Shown: positions 10,719 through 20,806, numbered from the stretch's first letter. The stretch: DNA of 64,000 nucleotides from DATHZQ01 sp963823505 (GCA_963823505.1 CAWGLY010000005.1:1798001-1862000), one strand, 5' to 3'. Made by a program: numbers and translations. Notes: generated by a model not told the origin, from the sequence alone.

Positions 10719-11906
10719 GTGAATCGTGAACGACTGCTCACCCGAGACTTCTCGCTGGCGTGGCTCGCCAGCTTCTTCGAAGGTTTGTCGTGGTCGCTGT
10801 TCATCCACTTCCCGGGGTTCCTCGACGATCTTGGGGCGTCCGAGGCCGAAATCGGGCTCATCTTCGGGGTCGCGGCGTTCGCAGCGGTTGCCATGCGGCC
10901 AGGGATTGGCTGGGCGCTCGATCGGTTCGGGCGGAAACCGGTCATCTACGTGGGCAACGTGCTCAACGTCGGTTCGATCCTCCTGTATCTGACCGTGACC
11001 GTCATCGGCCCGTGGGTGTACTTCGTGCGGATCGTTCACGGCATCGGGCTGGCGACCCTCTTCAGCGCATTCTTCACCTACGGCGCCGACGTGGTGCCGG
11101 AGACACGACGTACCGAGGGCTTCGCCCTCTTCGGGGTTTCCGGATTGCTCCCGATTGCGGTTGCCGGCGTGCTCGGAGACATCGTGCTGAACGTTGCCGG
11201 GTTTCGTGAGCTCTTCTTCGTTGCGGGCGCCTGCGCCTCCGTTGCACTCATCGTGTCGGTTCCGCTGCGAGAGCGCCGGCCCGCCACCCGAGACGGCGCC
11301 CAGCGCCGCGGGTTCTTCTCCGTGGTGACATCGCGTTCGTTGGGCCCGGTGTGGCTGATGGCTGGTGGGCTTGCTTTTGTGCTGACGGCCTATTTCACGT
11401 TCCTCCGAACCTTCGTCGACGAGACCGGTATCGGCTCTGTCGGCCTGTTCTTCGCCACGTACGGAATCGCGGCAATCCTGCTGCGGATCGGCTTTGGCTG
11501 GTTGCCGGATCGGGTGGGCCAGAAGCGGGTGCTGTACCCGGCGATGGGGAGCTTGGCGTTGGGTTTCGTCGTGCTCTCCGGCGCCACGGGGTCGTGGCAG
11601 ATCGCTACAGCAGGCGTGCTCTGTGGGATCGGTCACGGCTTCGGGTTCCCCATCCTCTCCGGCATGGTGGTGACCCGAGCCCACGACGCAGACCGCGGCT
11701 CGGCCGTGTCGTTCTTCACAGCGCTGTTCGACCTCGGAGTGCTGGTCGGCGGGCCTGCTCTGGGAATCATCATCACCGGGTTCGGCTACCCGGCAATGTT
11801 CACCTTCTCAGCCGTCACCATCGTTGCCGCAACGGTCGCTTTTGCCGTGTGGGACGGACGGATGTTGCGGGCTCCGGGGAAGTCGCCGGTGACGCAGGAG
11901 GTCTGA
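10719..11906 (+). CDS. Major facilitator superfamily transporter
   Basis: 395-aa permease with about 12 hydrophobic segments. The loop 2-3 signature is GWALDRFGRKPVIYVGN and the corresponding second-half loop is RIGFGWLPDRVGQKRVLY, both typical of MFS. The start is GTG 10719 (MNRERLLTRDFSLAWLASFF). The 133-bp gap from the SLH gene shows no clear signal. A proton-driven drug, sugar or metabolite exporter is plausible, but the substrate is not readable. Plus-strand orientation with the next ATPase gene suggests possible cotranscription, though an inverted repeat lies between them. Confidence 0.88.
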   Translation: MNRERLLTRDFSLAWLASFFEGLSWSLFIHFPGFLDDLGASEAEIGLIFGVAAFAAVAMRPGIGWALDRFGRKPVIYVGNVLNVGSILLYLTVTVIGPWVYFVRIVHGIGLATLFSAFFTYGADVVPETRRTEGFALFGVSGLLPIAVAGVLGDIVLNVAGFRELFFVAGACASVALIVSVPLRERRPATRDGAQRRGFFSVVTSRSLGPVWLMAGGLAFVLTAYFTFLRTFVDETGIGSVGLFFATYGIAAILLRIGFGWLPDRVGQKRVLYPAMGSLALGFVVLSGATGSWQIATAGVLCGIGHGFGFPILSGMVVTRAHDADRGSAVSFFTALFDLGVLVGGPALGIIITGFGYPAMFTFSAVTIVAATVAFAVWDGRMLRAPGKSPVTQEV

Positions 11907-11935
11907 GCGTGATCGCGGAGGACCGGGCGTGTCAT

Positions 11936-11958
11936 TCCTAACAGCTAATGTGTTAGGA
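11936..11958. promoter_or_regulatory. Inverted repeat (possible operator) before ATPase gene
   Basis: TCCTAACA-(7 nt)-TGTTAGGA is a perfect 8-bp dyad 37 bp upstream of the ATPase ATG. Its local A/T richness differs from the surroundings. It fits a dimeric regulator site. It could also form a small RNA hairpin, but no T-tract follows. Confidence 0.4.
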
Positions 11959-11994
11959 GCTCTCACCAGAGCAACTGACACATAAACTTACAGG

Positions 11995-13170
11995 ATGTTC
12001 GTAATGAGTCCCATGCCGGGCCGCAACCCGTACCGCCCTGGGGTAGGCCTCACCCCCCTCTACCTCGCCGGACGCGACGGACAGCTGCGCCGTTTCCGGT
12101 CGATCCTCCGCGGCGCCCCCGACATCCCTGCCAACGTGCGGGTCGACGGACTCCGCGGCGTCGGCAAGACCGTGCTCCTCGGAGAGTTCCAGAGGATCGC
12201 CGCCGCAGAGGCGTGGGACTCCGACATGCTCGAATTGGAGCATCGCCACGACGATCCCGATGCCCTCGTCGCGGCTCTGTCGACGTTGTGCCGCCGTGCC
12301 AGAGAGCGCATCTCTCGATCCGCCCGGATCCGCCGGCAGATGGGCAAGGCCGTCGAGCAGATATCGAAGATCGAAGTGGAGTTCAGCGATGTCCGGCTCG
12401 GCTTCGACCCGGAGGCCACAGCAAGCGACGTGGAGCTGGCCGAGTCGCTCTACGAAACGGTCGTAGCCTCTGTGCGGCGCGGCCGCAACGGATTTGTCCT
12501 GCTTCTCGACGAGGCCCAAGTGCTGGAGGATCCTGCGTCGCTGTCCGTGCTCGTCGCCGCCATCTCCGCCTTGCAGCGCAACGAGGTGCCGATTGCCCTC
12601 GTCGTGGCCGGGCTCCCCCACTTGGCGGCCAACCTGCTGAAGGCCAGGACCTACACAGAGCGCATGTTCCGCGGCGAGGAGCTGCTTGCCCTGGATGCAG
12701 CAGCGGCTCGCGACGCACTCGTGCGCCCGCTGGATGAGACGGGCGTGGCCATCGACGCCGACGTCGTTGACCATGTTGTTGCCGAGGTCGACGGCTATCC
12801 CTACTTCATCCAGCTGTGGGGAGCAGAGCTCTGGGACGCCGCAGACCATGCCGACATCCAGCACCTCGGCACCGATCTGCTGACCGTCGTCGCCCCGGAG
12901 ATTCAGCGGCGGCTCGACACCGACTTCTACGAACCCCGCGTTCGGATCCTGACCCCGGCGGAACAGGACGTGTTGCTGACGACACGAAACTGCCCTTACC
13001 CCCCACTCCACGTCGCCGACATCATCGAGCGATCCGACAAGACGATGGGAAACATCAACGTCCTGCTCGGCCGCATGGTCCAGGCGGGCGTCATCTACCG
13101 CCTACGCCGCGGCGAGTACGACTACACGGCTCCCCAGTTCCACGAATTCCTCCAGCGCCGTACACCGTGA
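11995..13170 (+). CDS. AAA/STAND-like P-loop ATPase with C-terminal winged helix
   Basis: 391-aa ATPase of the archaeal-type/ORC-like 'ATP-binding protein' group. Walker A is DGLRGVGKTVLL (K58, T59). Walker B is GFVLLLDEAQVL (D172, E173). A sensor-like VAGLPHLAANLLKAR and YPYFIQLWGAELWD follow, then an HTH-like region over about residues 310-385 ending YDYTAPQFHEFLQRR. No signal or membrane segment was seen. There is no strong ribosome binding site before ATG 11995 (only CAGG directly adjacent), so it may be leaderless or start at ATG 12004. Such proteins often act as stand-alone NTPase switches; no partner gene is adjacent. It ends convergently with rpoC. Confidence 0.75.
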   Translation: MFVMSPMPGRNPYRPGVGLTPLYLAGRDGQLRRFRSILRGAPDIPANVRVDGLRGVGKTVLLGEFQRIAAAEAWDSDMLELEHRHDDPDALVAALSTLCRRARERISRSARIRRQMGKAVEQISKIEVEFSDVRLGFDPEATASDVELAESLYETVVASVRRGRNGFVLLLDEAQVLEDPASLSVLVAAISALQRNEVPIALVVAGLPHLAANLLKARTYTERMFRGEELLALDAAAARDALVRPLDETGVAIDADVVDHVVAEVDGYPYFIQLWGAELWDAADHADIQHLGTDLLTVVAPEIQRRLDTDFYEPRVRILTPAEQDVLLTTRNCPYPPLHVADIIERSDKTMGNINVLLGRMVQAGVIYRLRRGEYDYTAPQFHEFLQRRTP

Positions 13171-13199
13171 TCAGCCAAAGTGGGTCCGGATGCACGACA

Positions 13200-13223
13200 A
13201 AGCGGGCCCCGAAGGGCCCGCTT
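13200..13223. terminator. rpoC / ATPase shared terminator hairpin
   Basis: Perfect 10-bp stem AAGCGGGCCC-CGAA-GGGCCCGCTT with a tetraloop, between the convergent stops of the ATPase gene (13170) and rpoC (13247). It is followed by TCT on the plus strand and begins after AAAG on the minus strand, so it can serve both. Confidence 0.8.
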
Positions 13224-13246
13224 CTCAGTCGTGAGGAACCACGTTC

Positions 13247-16200
13247 CTAGTCTTCGGCATCTCCGTCGTCCGACTGCGTGCCCAGGCTGGCCAGCCATTC
13301 GGCCGGGTTGGCAGGCAGCGTGTCGTCCGCCGCTTCCATCGGCGTCTCGCCGAACAGCCCAAGGGCGCTGACCACCGTCGCGTCCGGCAACGCCGGCTCG
13401 ATCGACTGGTAGGGCTCGCTCCCCGTCCCTGCGGGGATGAGCTTGCCGATGATGACGTTCTCCTTGAGACCCCGCATGAAGTCCGACTTGGACTGCAGCG
13501 ACGCCTCGGTGAGCACCCGGGTGGTCTCCTGGAACGACGCTGCGGACAGCCACGAGTCGGTCGCCAGCGACGCCTTGGTGATCCCCATCAACTCGGGACG
13601 GCCTTCTGCGGCCGTCTTGCCGTTGCCGACCAGATCCCGGTTGACCTCGCGGAACTCCTGAGTGTCGACCAGCTCTGCGGGCAGGAACGACGAGTCCCCC
13701 GAACTCACCACACGCACCTTGCGGAGCATCTGGCGCACGATCAACTCGATGTGCTTGTCGTGGATGTCGACACCCTGGCTGCGGTACACCTCCTGGACCT
13801 GGTCCACGAGGTACCGCTGGCAGGCGCGCACACCCTGGATCTCCAGCACTTCCTTCGGGTCGAGCGGACCCTCCGTGAGCTGCGTGCCCGGCTCGATGAT
13901 GTCGCCATTGGCGACACGAAGCCTGGCGCGGCGCGGGAGCAGGTACTCGACGACGACATCCTTGTCGGTCACCTCGATGCGGCGGCCCTCTTCGTCGTCG
14001 ACGATCTTCACCACTCCACCGTGCTCGGAGAGGATCGCCTTGCCCTTCGGGGTACGGGCTTCGAACAGCTCGACCACGCGAGGCAGACCGTGCGTGATGT
14101 CCTCACCGGCGACCCCGCCGGTGTGGAACGTACGCATCGTCAGCTGCGTGCCCGGCTCACCGATCGACTGGGCGGCCATGATGCCGACGGCTTCACCAGG
14201 CTCGACCATGCGGCCGGTCGCCAGGCTGAGCCCGTACGAGTCCCTGCTGATGCCATGACGAGAGGTGTCGGTCAGCGGCGATCGCACCCGGATCTCGGTC
14301 ACGTCGGCGTTGTCGATCAAGGCCTGCATGGCTTCGCGCCCGATCATCGTGCCGGCGCGGAGCTTGTCGCCCTTTGCCGTCTCGACGAGCGAACGACCCA
14401 CTTTCACGTCCTCGGCCAGTAGGCGGCCGTAGACCCGATTGCGCAGGTTGCGAATCGAGGCGCCGTCGGCCGTCCGTACCTTGACGAGCAACCCTGGGTC
14501 CTCCGTCGGCTCTTCGTGGATGATGATCTCCTGGGAGACATCCACGAGCCGGCGAGTCAGGTACCCGGAGTCGGCAGTACGAAGAGCGGTGTCGGCAAGA
14601 CCCTTCCTGGCGCCGTGCGTCGAGATGAAGTACTCGAGCACGGACAGACCCTCGCGGAAGTTCGCCTTGATCGGCTGCGGGATGATGTCACCCTTCGGGT
14701 TGGCCACCAGGCCACGCATACCGGCGATCTGCCTGAGCTGCATCATGTTCCCGCGAGCGCCCGAACGAACCATCATGTCCATCGGGTTGAAACGGTCGGC
14801 CTCCAACGTCGCCTGCATGGCGTCCTTGACCTCGTCCGTTGCCTCCGTCCAGATCTCGATGAGCTCTTGACGGCGCTCGTCGTCGGTGATCACACCCTTC
14901 TGATACAACGATTCCACCTTGGCGGCCCGATCCTCGAACTTGGCAAGGATCTCCTTCTTCTCCGGCGGAGTCTTCACATCCTCGAGCCCGATCGTGAGAC
15001 CGGCCCTCGTCGCAAAGTGGAAGCCGAGCTCCTTGATGTTGTCGAGCGTCCGCGCCACATCCGGCTTGTCGTACCGGTCGATCAGTTCTTCGATCAAGGT
15101 CCGGATGTCCGTCTTCAGGACGAGTGAGTCGATGAACGGGAAGCTGACGGGAAACGCCGTGTTGAGCAGTGCCCGCCCGACGGTGGTATCCGTCAGGGCA
15201 TCGCCGTCTACCGGCTCGTCGGTGACGAGGTTGCGCAACGTCGGCTTCAACGCAGCATGCATCTCCGGGTCACCGGCAAGCTCGCCGACACGCATTTTGA
15301 TCGGGGCGTGCAGAGCAAGGTTGCCGATGTCGTACGCCATGCGGGCCTCGTCGAGGCTGGAGAACGCCCTGCCGGCGCCCTTGGCGTCCTCGACGTACTC
15401 CGACAGGTAGTACATGCCGATCACCATGTCCTGCGAAGGCGTGACGATCGGCCGTCCCGACGCGGGCGACAACACGTTGTTGGCCGACAGCATCAGGATG
15501 CGAGCTTCCGCCTGAGCCTCTGCCGACAGCGGCAGGTGCACAGCCATCTGGTCACCGTCGAAATCGGCGTTGAACGCTTCACAGACGAGCGGATGGATCT
15601 GGATCGCCTTGCCTTCGACCAGCACGGGCTCGAAGGCCTGGATGCCGAGACGGTGCAGGGTGGGGGCACGGTTCAGGAACACAGGGTGCTCCTGGATGAC
15701 CTCGGCAAGCACGTCCCATACCTGCGGGCGGCGCCGTTCCACCATCCGCTTTGCGGCCTTGATGTTCTGCGCCAGGTCGAGATCGACCAGCCGCTTCATG
15801 ACAAAGGGCTTGAACAGCTCGAGCGCCATGATCTTGGGCAGACCACATTGGTGCAACTTGAGCTGAGGGCCGACCACGATGACCGAACGGCCCGAGTAGT
15901 CGACACGCTTGCCCAGCAGGTTCTGCCGGAACCGACCCTGCTTGCCCTTCAACATGTCGGAGAGCGACTTGAGGGGGCGATTGCCCGGACCGGTCACGGC
16001 ACGACCACGACGCCCGTTGTCGAACAGGGCGTCGACGGCCTCCTGCAACATGCGCTTCTCGTTGTTGACGATGATTTCGGGAGCTCCGAGATCGAGCAGG
16101 CGCTTGAGCCGGTTGTTGCGGTTGATGACACGGCGGTACAGATCGTTGAGGTCGGATGTGGCGAAACGTCCACCGTCGAGCTGCACCATCGGGCGCAGGT

Positions 16201-17161
16201 CGGGCGGGATGACAGGAACAGCCTCGAGAACCATGTCCCGCGGGTCGTTCTTACCCTCGGAGAAGGGCGTGACGACCTTGAGCCGCTTCATGGCTCGCTG
16301 CCGCCGCTGCTGGGAACGTGCGTCGAGGTCTTCACGGAGCGACAAGATCTCTGCGTCGAGGTCGAGACGGGTGATGAGGTCCTTGATGGCCTCGGCGCCC
16401 ATGCCGCCGACGTAGTAGTCGCCGTACCGGTCGACGATCTCGCGCCACAGCTGCTCTGACTCGATGAGCTGCTTCGGCTTCATCGAACGGAACGTGTCGA
16501 AGGCCTCCTGCAGGAGCTCCTCTTCCACCGTCGCCCGCTCTTCGCGGTCCTTGATCTCACGCTCGATCTCACGGCGGCGGGCGGAGACCTCTTGACCCTT
16601 GGCGCCTGCCTCTTCCATCTGCTCGAGCTCTTCCTCGAGCCTTTCGAGACGAGCTTCTTTCCATTCCTCGAACTCACTGCGGATCAGCTCGAGCTCGTGA
16701 CGCGTGGCGTCTTCGAGCTCTGCGAGATCTGCCTGGCGCTTGTCGTCGTCGATCCACGTCACGAGGTACGCAGCGAAGTAGATGACCTTCTCGAGGTCCT
16801 TGGGCGACATGTCGAGCAGGTAGCCGAGCCGGCTCGGCACACCCTTGAAGAACCAGATGTGCGTCACGGGTGCCGCCAGCTCGATATGACCCATTCGCTC
16901 GCGGCGGACTTTCGCCCGTGTGACCTCTACGCCGCATCGTTCGCAGACGATGCCGCGAAAGCGCACACGCTTGTACTTGCCGCAGTAGCACTCCCAGTCC
17001 CTGGTGGGACCGAAGATGCGCTCGTCGAAGAGGCCATCCTTCTCCGGCTTGAGCGTCCGGTAGTTGATCGTCTCCGGCTTCTTCACCTCGCCGAATGACC
17101 AAGACCGGATCTGGTCTGAGCTGGCAAGGCCGATTTTCAGTTCATCGAACAGTTGTGGCAC
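13247..17161 (-). CDS. rpoC: RNA polymerase beta' subunit
   Basis: Catalytic subunit of RNA polymerase, 1304 aa, near actinobacterial size (about 1316 in Mycobacterium). The N-terminal zinc site is CYCGKYKR...GIVCERCGVEV. The Mg-binding active-site motif NADFDGDQM is at residues 531-539 (Asp533/535/537). The trigger-loop region around MRTFHTGGVAGEDITHGLPR is present. It starts from GTG 17161 (MPQLFDELKIGLASSDQIRS), 121 bp after rpoB, and is cotranscribed with it. The C-terminus is acidic (TQSDDGDAED). No lineage insertion or frameshift was noticed. Confidence 0.98.
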   Translation of the reverse strand: MPQLFDELKIGLASSDQIRSWSFGEVKKPETINYRTLKPEKDGLFDERIFGPTRDWECYCGKYKRVRFRGIVCERCGVEVTRAKVRRERMGHIELAAPVTHIWFFKGVPSRLGYLLDMSPKDLEKVIYFAAYLVTWIDDDKRQADLAELEDATRHELELIRSEFEEWKEARLERLEEELEQMEEAGAKGQEVSARRREIEREIKDREERATVEEELLQEAFDTFRSMKPKQLIESEQLWREIVDRYGDYYVGGMGAEAIKDLITRLDLDAEILSLREDLDARSQQRRQRAMKRLKVVTPFSEGKNDPRDMVLEAVPVIPPDLRPMVQLDGGRFATSDLNDLYRRVINRNNRLKRLLDLGAPEIIVNNEKRMLQEAVDALFDNGRRGRAVTGPGNRPLKSLSDMLKGKQGRFRQNLLGKRVDYSGRSVIVVGPQLKLHQCGLPKIMALELFKPFVMKRLVDLDLAQNIKAAKRMVERRRPQVWDVLAEVIQEHPVFLNRAPTLHRLGIQAFEPVLVEGKAIQIHPLVCEAFNADFDGDQMAVHLPLSAEAQAEARILMLSANNVLSPASGRPIVTPSQDMVIGMYYLSEYVEDAKGAGRAFSSLDEARMAYDIGNLALHAPIKMRVGELAGDPEMHAALKPTLRNLVTDEPVDGDALTDTTVGRALLNTAFPVSFPFIDSLVLKTDIRTLIEELIDRYDKPDVARTLDNIKELGFHFATRAGLTIGLEDVKTPPEKKEILAKFEDRAAKVESLYQKGVITDDERRQELIEIWTEATDEVKDAMQATLEADRFNPMDMMVRSGARGNMMQLRQIAGMRGLVANPKGDIIPQPIKANFREGLSVLEYFISTHGARKGLADTALRTADSGYLTRRLVDVSQEIIIHEEPTEDPGLLVKVRTADGASIRNLRNRVYGRLLAEDVKVGRSLVETAKGDKLRAGTMIGREAMQALIDNADVTEIRVRSPLTDTSRHGISRDSYGLSLATGRMVEPGEAVGIMAAQSIGEPGTQLTMRTFHTGGVAGEDITHGLPRVVELFEARTPKGKAILSEHGGVVKIVDDEEGRRIEVTDKDVVVEYLLPRRARLRVANGDIIEPGTQLTEGPLDPKEVLEIQGVRACQRYLVDQVQEVYRSQGVDIHDKHIELIVRQMLRKVRVVSSGDSSFLPAELVDTQEFREVNRDLVGNGKTAAEGRPELMGITKASLATDSWLSAASFQETTRVLTEASLQSKSDFMRGLKENVIIGKLIPAGTGSEPYQSIEPALPDATVVSALGLFGETPMEAADDTLPANPAEWLASLGTQSDDGDAED

Positions 17162-17282
17162 GTTCTATGTCTCCGTGGTGTTCGCTCGGCGACTCCTCGT
17201 CGCCCCTTGCGGACGGTCAACTCCGCCAACGCCTTCGCTTCTCACTGCCTCTGCACGATCTACAACCCGTGCGTATTCCCGC

Positions 17283-20200
17283 TCAGGGGAGCGGCGTCGT
17301 CTCTGCCTTCTCGGGGCGGGAGATGTCGATCCCCAGAGAGGCGGCCGTGCGGTACACATCCTCCTCCAGCTCCTTGAGCTCGACTTCCTCACCGGCCGAC
17401 AGCATCTCGACGTTCAAGCACAGGCTCTGCATCTCTTTCACGAGCACCTTGAAGGACTCGGGAATGCCCGGCTCAGGGATGTTCTCGCCCTTGACGATCG
17501 CCTCGTACACCTTGACGCGGCCGCGGACATCGTCCGATTTGATCGTGAGCAGCTCCTGGAGGGCGTACGCGGCGCCATAGGCCTCGAGCGCCCACACCTC
17601 CATCTCGCCGAAGCGCTGCCCACCAAACTGGGCCTTGCCGCCGAGGGGCTGCTGGGTGATCATCGAGTACGGGCCGGTCGACCGGGCGTGGATCTTGTCG
17701 TCCACGAGGTGGACCAGCTTCAAGATGTACACATACCCAACGGTGACCGGCGAATCGAACATCAGTCCGCTCCGCCCGTCGTAGAGCATGGCCTTGCCGG
17801 TGCCGTCGACGAGTTTGTCCCCGTCACGGTTGGGCTTGGTGACGTCGAGGAGCTTGAGGATCTCGGTCTCCCTGGCACCGTCGAACACCGGTGTAGCCAC
17901 CGTCTGCCAGCGGTCGGCACCCTGCGATGCGGGACTCTCCATGTCGTCGAACGGCTCCCAACCTTGGGAGGCCGCCCAGCCGAGATGGGTCTCGAGGATC
18001 TGCCCGAGGTTCATGCGGGACGGTACGCCCAGCGGCGACAGGATGATGTCGACGGGAGTCCCGTCCGCAAGGAAAGGCATGTCCTCCTCGGGGAGGATCT
18101 TGGAGATGACGCCCTTGTTGCCGTGACGGCCGGCGAGCTTGTCACCTTCCGAGATCTTGCGCTGCTTGGCGACGTAGACCCGAACGAGCTCGTTCATGCC
18201 GGGGGGCAGATCGAAGCCGTCCTCGCGGCGGAACTCCTTGACGGCGATCGCCTTGCCGGACTCCCCGTGAGGGACCTTCAACGAGACGTCCCGGACTTCA
18301 CGGGCTTTCTCACCGAAGATGGCTCGCAGCAGCCGCTCCTCAGGGGTCAGCTCAGTCTCGCCCTTTGGCGTGACCTTGCCGACGAGGTAGTCGCCCGCCC
18401 CGACCTCGGCGCCGATGCGGATGATGCCGCGATCGTCGAGATCGTGAAGGACCTCTTCCGCCACGTTGGGGATGTCCCGCGTGATCTCTTCTGCACCGAG
18501 CTTGGTGTCCCTTGCTTCGATCTCGTGCTCTTCGATGTGAATCGACGTGAGCAGATCTTCCTTGACGACGCGCTCGGACAAAATGATTGCGTCTTCGAAG
18601 TTGTGGCCCTCCCACGGCATGTAGGCGACCAGCAGGTTGCGGCCGAGCGCCAGCTCGCCCTGGTCCGTCGAGGGACCGTCGGCGATGATGTCGCCCTCTG
18701 CCACCTGCTGACCTTCACGGACGAGCGGCTTCTGGTTGATGCACGTCCCCTGGTTCGACCGCTCGAACTTGCGCAGCGCCAACGTGTACTTCTTGTTGTC
18801 GGCAGAGCCCTTCACGATGATGTGCTCGCCTGTGACCTCGACGACCTCGCCCTTGACCGGGGCCAGGATGACGTCGCCTGAGTCCTGAGCGGCTCGCCCC
18901 TCGACTCCCGTGCCGACCAGCGGAGCGTCGGCGCGGAGCAGCGGCACGGCCTGCCGCTGCATGTTGGAGCCCATGAGGGCACGGTTTGCGTCGTCGTGCT
19001 CGAGGAAGGGGATCAGCGATGTCGATACCGACACCACCTGCTTCGGTGACACATCCATGTAGTCGACCTGTTCGGGAGCAACGGAGTCGACCTCGCCTCC
19101 GGTCCTCCGGACGAGAACTCGATCGTGGACGAACGTCCCGTCGTCGTTCAGGAGAGCGTTTGCCTGTGCAATGACGTGCGACTCCTCTTCGGAAGCCGTC
19201 AAGTAGTCGACCTTGGCGGTGACCTTGCCGTTGGTCACCCGGCGGTACGGCGTCTCGATGAAGCCGTACCGGTTGACCTTGGCGTAGCTCGCCAGCGAGC
19301 CGATGAGGCCGATGTTCGGGCCCTCGGGCGTCTCGATCGGGCACATCCGTCCGTAGTGGGACGGGTGCACGTCTCGCACCTCGAAGCCGGCACGCTCCCT
19401 GGAGAGGCCACCGGGGCCGAGCGCCGAGAGGCGGCGGCGGTGGGTGAGGCCTGCCAGCGGGTTGGGCTGGTCCATGAACTGGCTCAGCTGGCTGGTGCCG
19501 AAGAACTCTTTGATCGACGCCACGACGGGTCGGATGTTGATGAGGCTCTGCGGCGTGATCGCTTCGGGATCCTGGGTGGTCATCCGCTCGCGGACGACGC
19601 GTTCCAGACGGCTCAGGCCGACCCGGATCTGGTTCTGGATCAGCTCACCGACGGTGCGCACCCGCCGGTTGGCGAAGTTGTCGATGTCGTCGGTGCGGAA
19701 GCCGTTCTTGCCTTCGTGCAGCGCGATGAGGTATTGGATGGTCTCGAGCATGTCCTCATGGGTGAGCAGGCCGTGCTCTTCCACGTCGTAGGTTTCCAGC
19801 GTGATCGGCTTGCGACCAAACTTCTGCTGCAACTTGTAGCGCCCGACGAGGGTCATGTCGTAGCGCTTCGGGTTGTAGAACAGCGTGTTGATGAGGCCGC
19901 GGGCCGACTCGACCGTCGTCAGCTCACCGGGACGCAGTTTGCGATAGAGATCGAGGAGTGCGTCGTCCTTGGCGGTCGTCGTGTCCTTCTCGAGGGTGTT
20001 GGCGATAAGCTCTGAGCCCCCGAAGAGCGCCAGGATGTCCTCGTCGCTCTCGGCGAACCCGAGGGCCCGCAGGAAGGTCGTCACGTACTGGCGGCGCTTC
20101 CGGTCCACCCGGACGCCCACGGTGTCCTTCTTGTCGATGTCGAACTCGAGCCACGCACCGCGTCCCGGGATCACCTTGGCGGCGAAGACGTCCTTGTCCG

Positions 20201-20642
20201 AGGTCTTGTCGATCGACTGGTCGAAGTAGACGCCGGGCGATCGCACGAGCTGAGAGACAACGACACGCTCCGTGCCGTTGATGATGAACGTGCCGTTGGG
20301 CGTCATCATCGGGAAGTCACCGAGGAAGACCTGCTGCTCCTTGATCTCACCGGTCTCCCGGTTCAGGAAGCGGGCGGTGACGAAGAGCGGTTTGGAGTAG
20401 TTGGCGTCCTGCTCCTTGGCCTCTTCGATCGAGAGGGGCGCATCACCAAACCGATGATCGGTGAGCTCGAGAGCGAGGTTTCCTGTGAAGTCCTCGATCG
20501 GGGAGACTTCGCTGAAGATCTGCTTGAGACCGTGTTCGAGGAACCAGCCGAAAGAGTCGTGCTGGACCGAGAGCAACCCCGGGAGGGGCTGGACTTCGGG
20601 GATCTTGGCGAAAGAAAGTCGTGGGGTACGCGCAAGGGCCAA
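17283..20642 (-). CDS. rpoB: RNA polymerase beta subunit
   Basis: 1119-aa RNA polymerase subunit. The rifampicin region reads FFGTSQLSQFMDQPNP and then GLTHRRRLSALGPGGL. Asp391, His401 and Ser406, which correspond to M. tuberculosis D435, H445 and S450, are wild type, predicting rifampicin sensitivity. The start is TTG 20642 (MALARTPRLSFAKIPEV), supported by AGGAGG 8 nt upstream. In most bacteria rpoB follows rplL directly. Here it has its own consensus-like promoter and a ~160-nt leader, because the giant adhesin gene separates it from rplL. Confidence 0.98.
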   Translation of the reverse strand: MALARTPRLSFAKIPEVQPLPGLLSVQHDSFGWFLEHGLKQIFSEVSPIEDFTGNLALELTDHRFGDAPLSIEEAKEQDANYSKPLFVTARFLNRETGEIKEQQVFLGDFPMMTPNGTFIINGTERVVVSQLVRSPGVYFDQSIDKTSDKDVFAAKVIPGRGAWLEFDIDKKDTVGVRVDRKRRQYVTTFLRALGFAESDEDILALFGGSELIANTLEKDTTTAKDDALLDLYRKLRPGELTTVESARGLINTLFYNPKRYDMTLVGRYKLQQKFGRKPITLETYDVEEHGLLTHEDMLETIQYLIALHEGKNGFRTDDIDNFANRRVRTVGELIQNQIRVGLSRLERVVRERMTTQDPEAITPQSLINIRPVVASIKEFFGTSQLSQFMDQPNPLAGLTHRRRLSALGPGGLSRERAGFEVRDVHPSHYGRMCPIETPEGPNIGLIGSLASYAKVNRYGFIETPYRRVTNGKVTAKVDYLTASEEESHVIAQANALLNDDGTFVHDRVLVRRTGGEVDSVAPEQVDYMDVSPKQVVSVSTSLIPFLEHDDANRALMGSNMQRQAVPLLRADAPLVGTGVEGRAAQDSGDVILAPVKGEVVEVTGEHIIVKGSADNKKYTLALRKFERSNQGTCINQKPLVREGQQVAEGDIIADGPSTDQGELALGRNLLVAYMPWEGHNFEDAIILSERVVKEDLLTSIHIEEHEIEARDTKLGAEEITRDIPNVAEEVLHDLDDRGIIRIGAEVGAGDYLVGKVTPKGETELTPEERLLRAIFGEKAREVRDVSLKVPHGESGKAIAVKEFRREDGFDLPPGMNELVRVYVAKQRKISEGDKLAGRHGNKGVISKILPEEDMPFLADGTPVDIILSPLGVPSRMNLGQILETHLGWAASQGWEPFDDMESPASQGADRWQTVATPVFDGARETEILKLLDVTKPNRDGDKLVDGTGKAMLYDGRSGLMFDSPVTVGYVYILKLVHLVDDKIHARSTGPYSMITQQPLGGKAQFGGQRFGEMEVWALEAYGAAYALQELLTIKSDDVRGRVKVYEAIVKGENIPEPGIPESFKVLVKEMQSLCLNVEMLSAGEEVELKELEEDVYRTAASLGIDISRPEKAETTPLP

Positions 20643-20731
20643 AGGGCGATCCTCCTGTGGAGTGGGGTCGGAACGAGACGACTATGGGGATGGTGCTCGA
20701 AAGGGCGGGGCTGGAGACAGCTAGACGACAG

Positions 20732-20758
20732 AAAAACCAGGATAGCACACAGCTATCC
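20732..20758 (-). promoter_or_regulatory. Hairpin plus T-tract in rpoB leader (possible attenuator)
   Basis: In the minus-strand RNA, GGATAGC-TGTGT-GCTATCC forms a 7-bp stem followed three bases later by UUUUU. It lies about 90 nt before the rpoB TTG and after the proposed transcription start. It resembles a weak intrinsic terminator, so partial termination or processing is possible. Confidence 0.5.
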
Positions 20759-20806
20759 CGGCTCGGCAGGGCGAGGGTCGCAAAGAAGTCTTCAACTGGT
20801 GGTGCG

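Noticed and set aside
17283..20642. Rifampicin-resistance substitutions in RpoB or streptomycin resistance in S12
   Set aside because: RpoB D391/H401/S406 and S12 K43/K88 are wild type.
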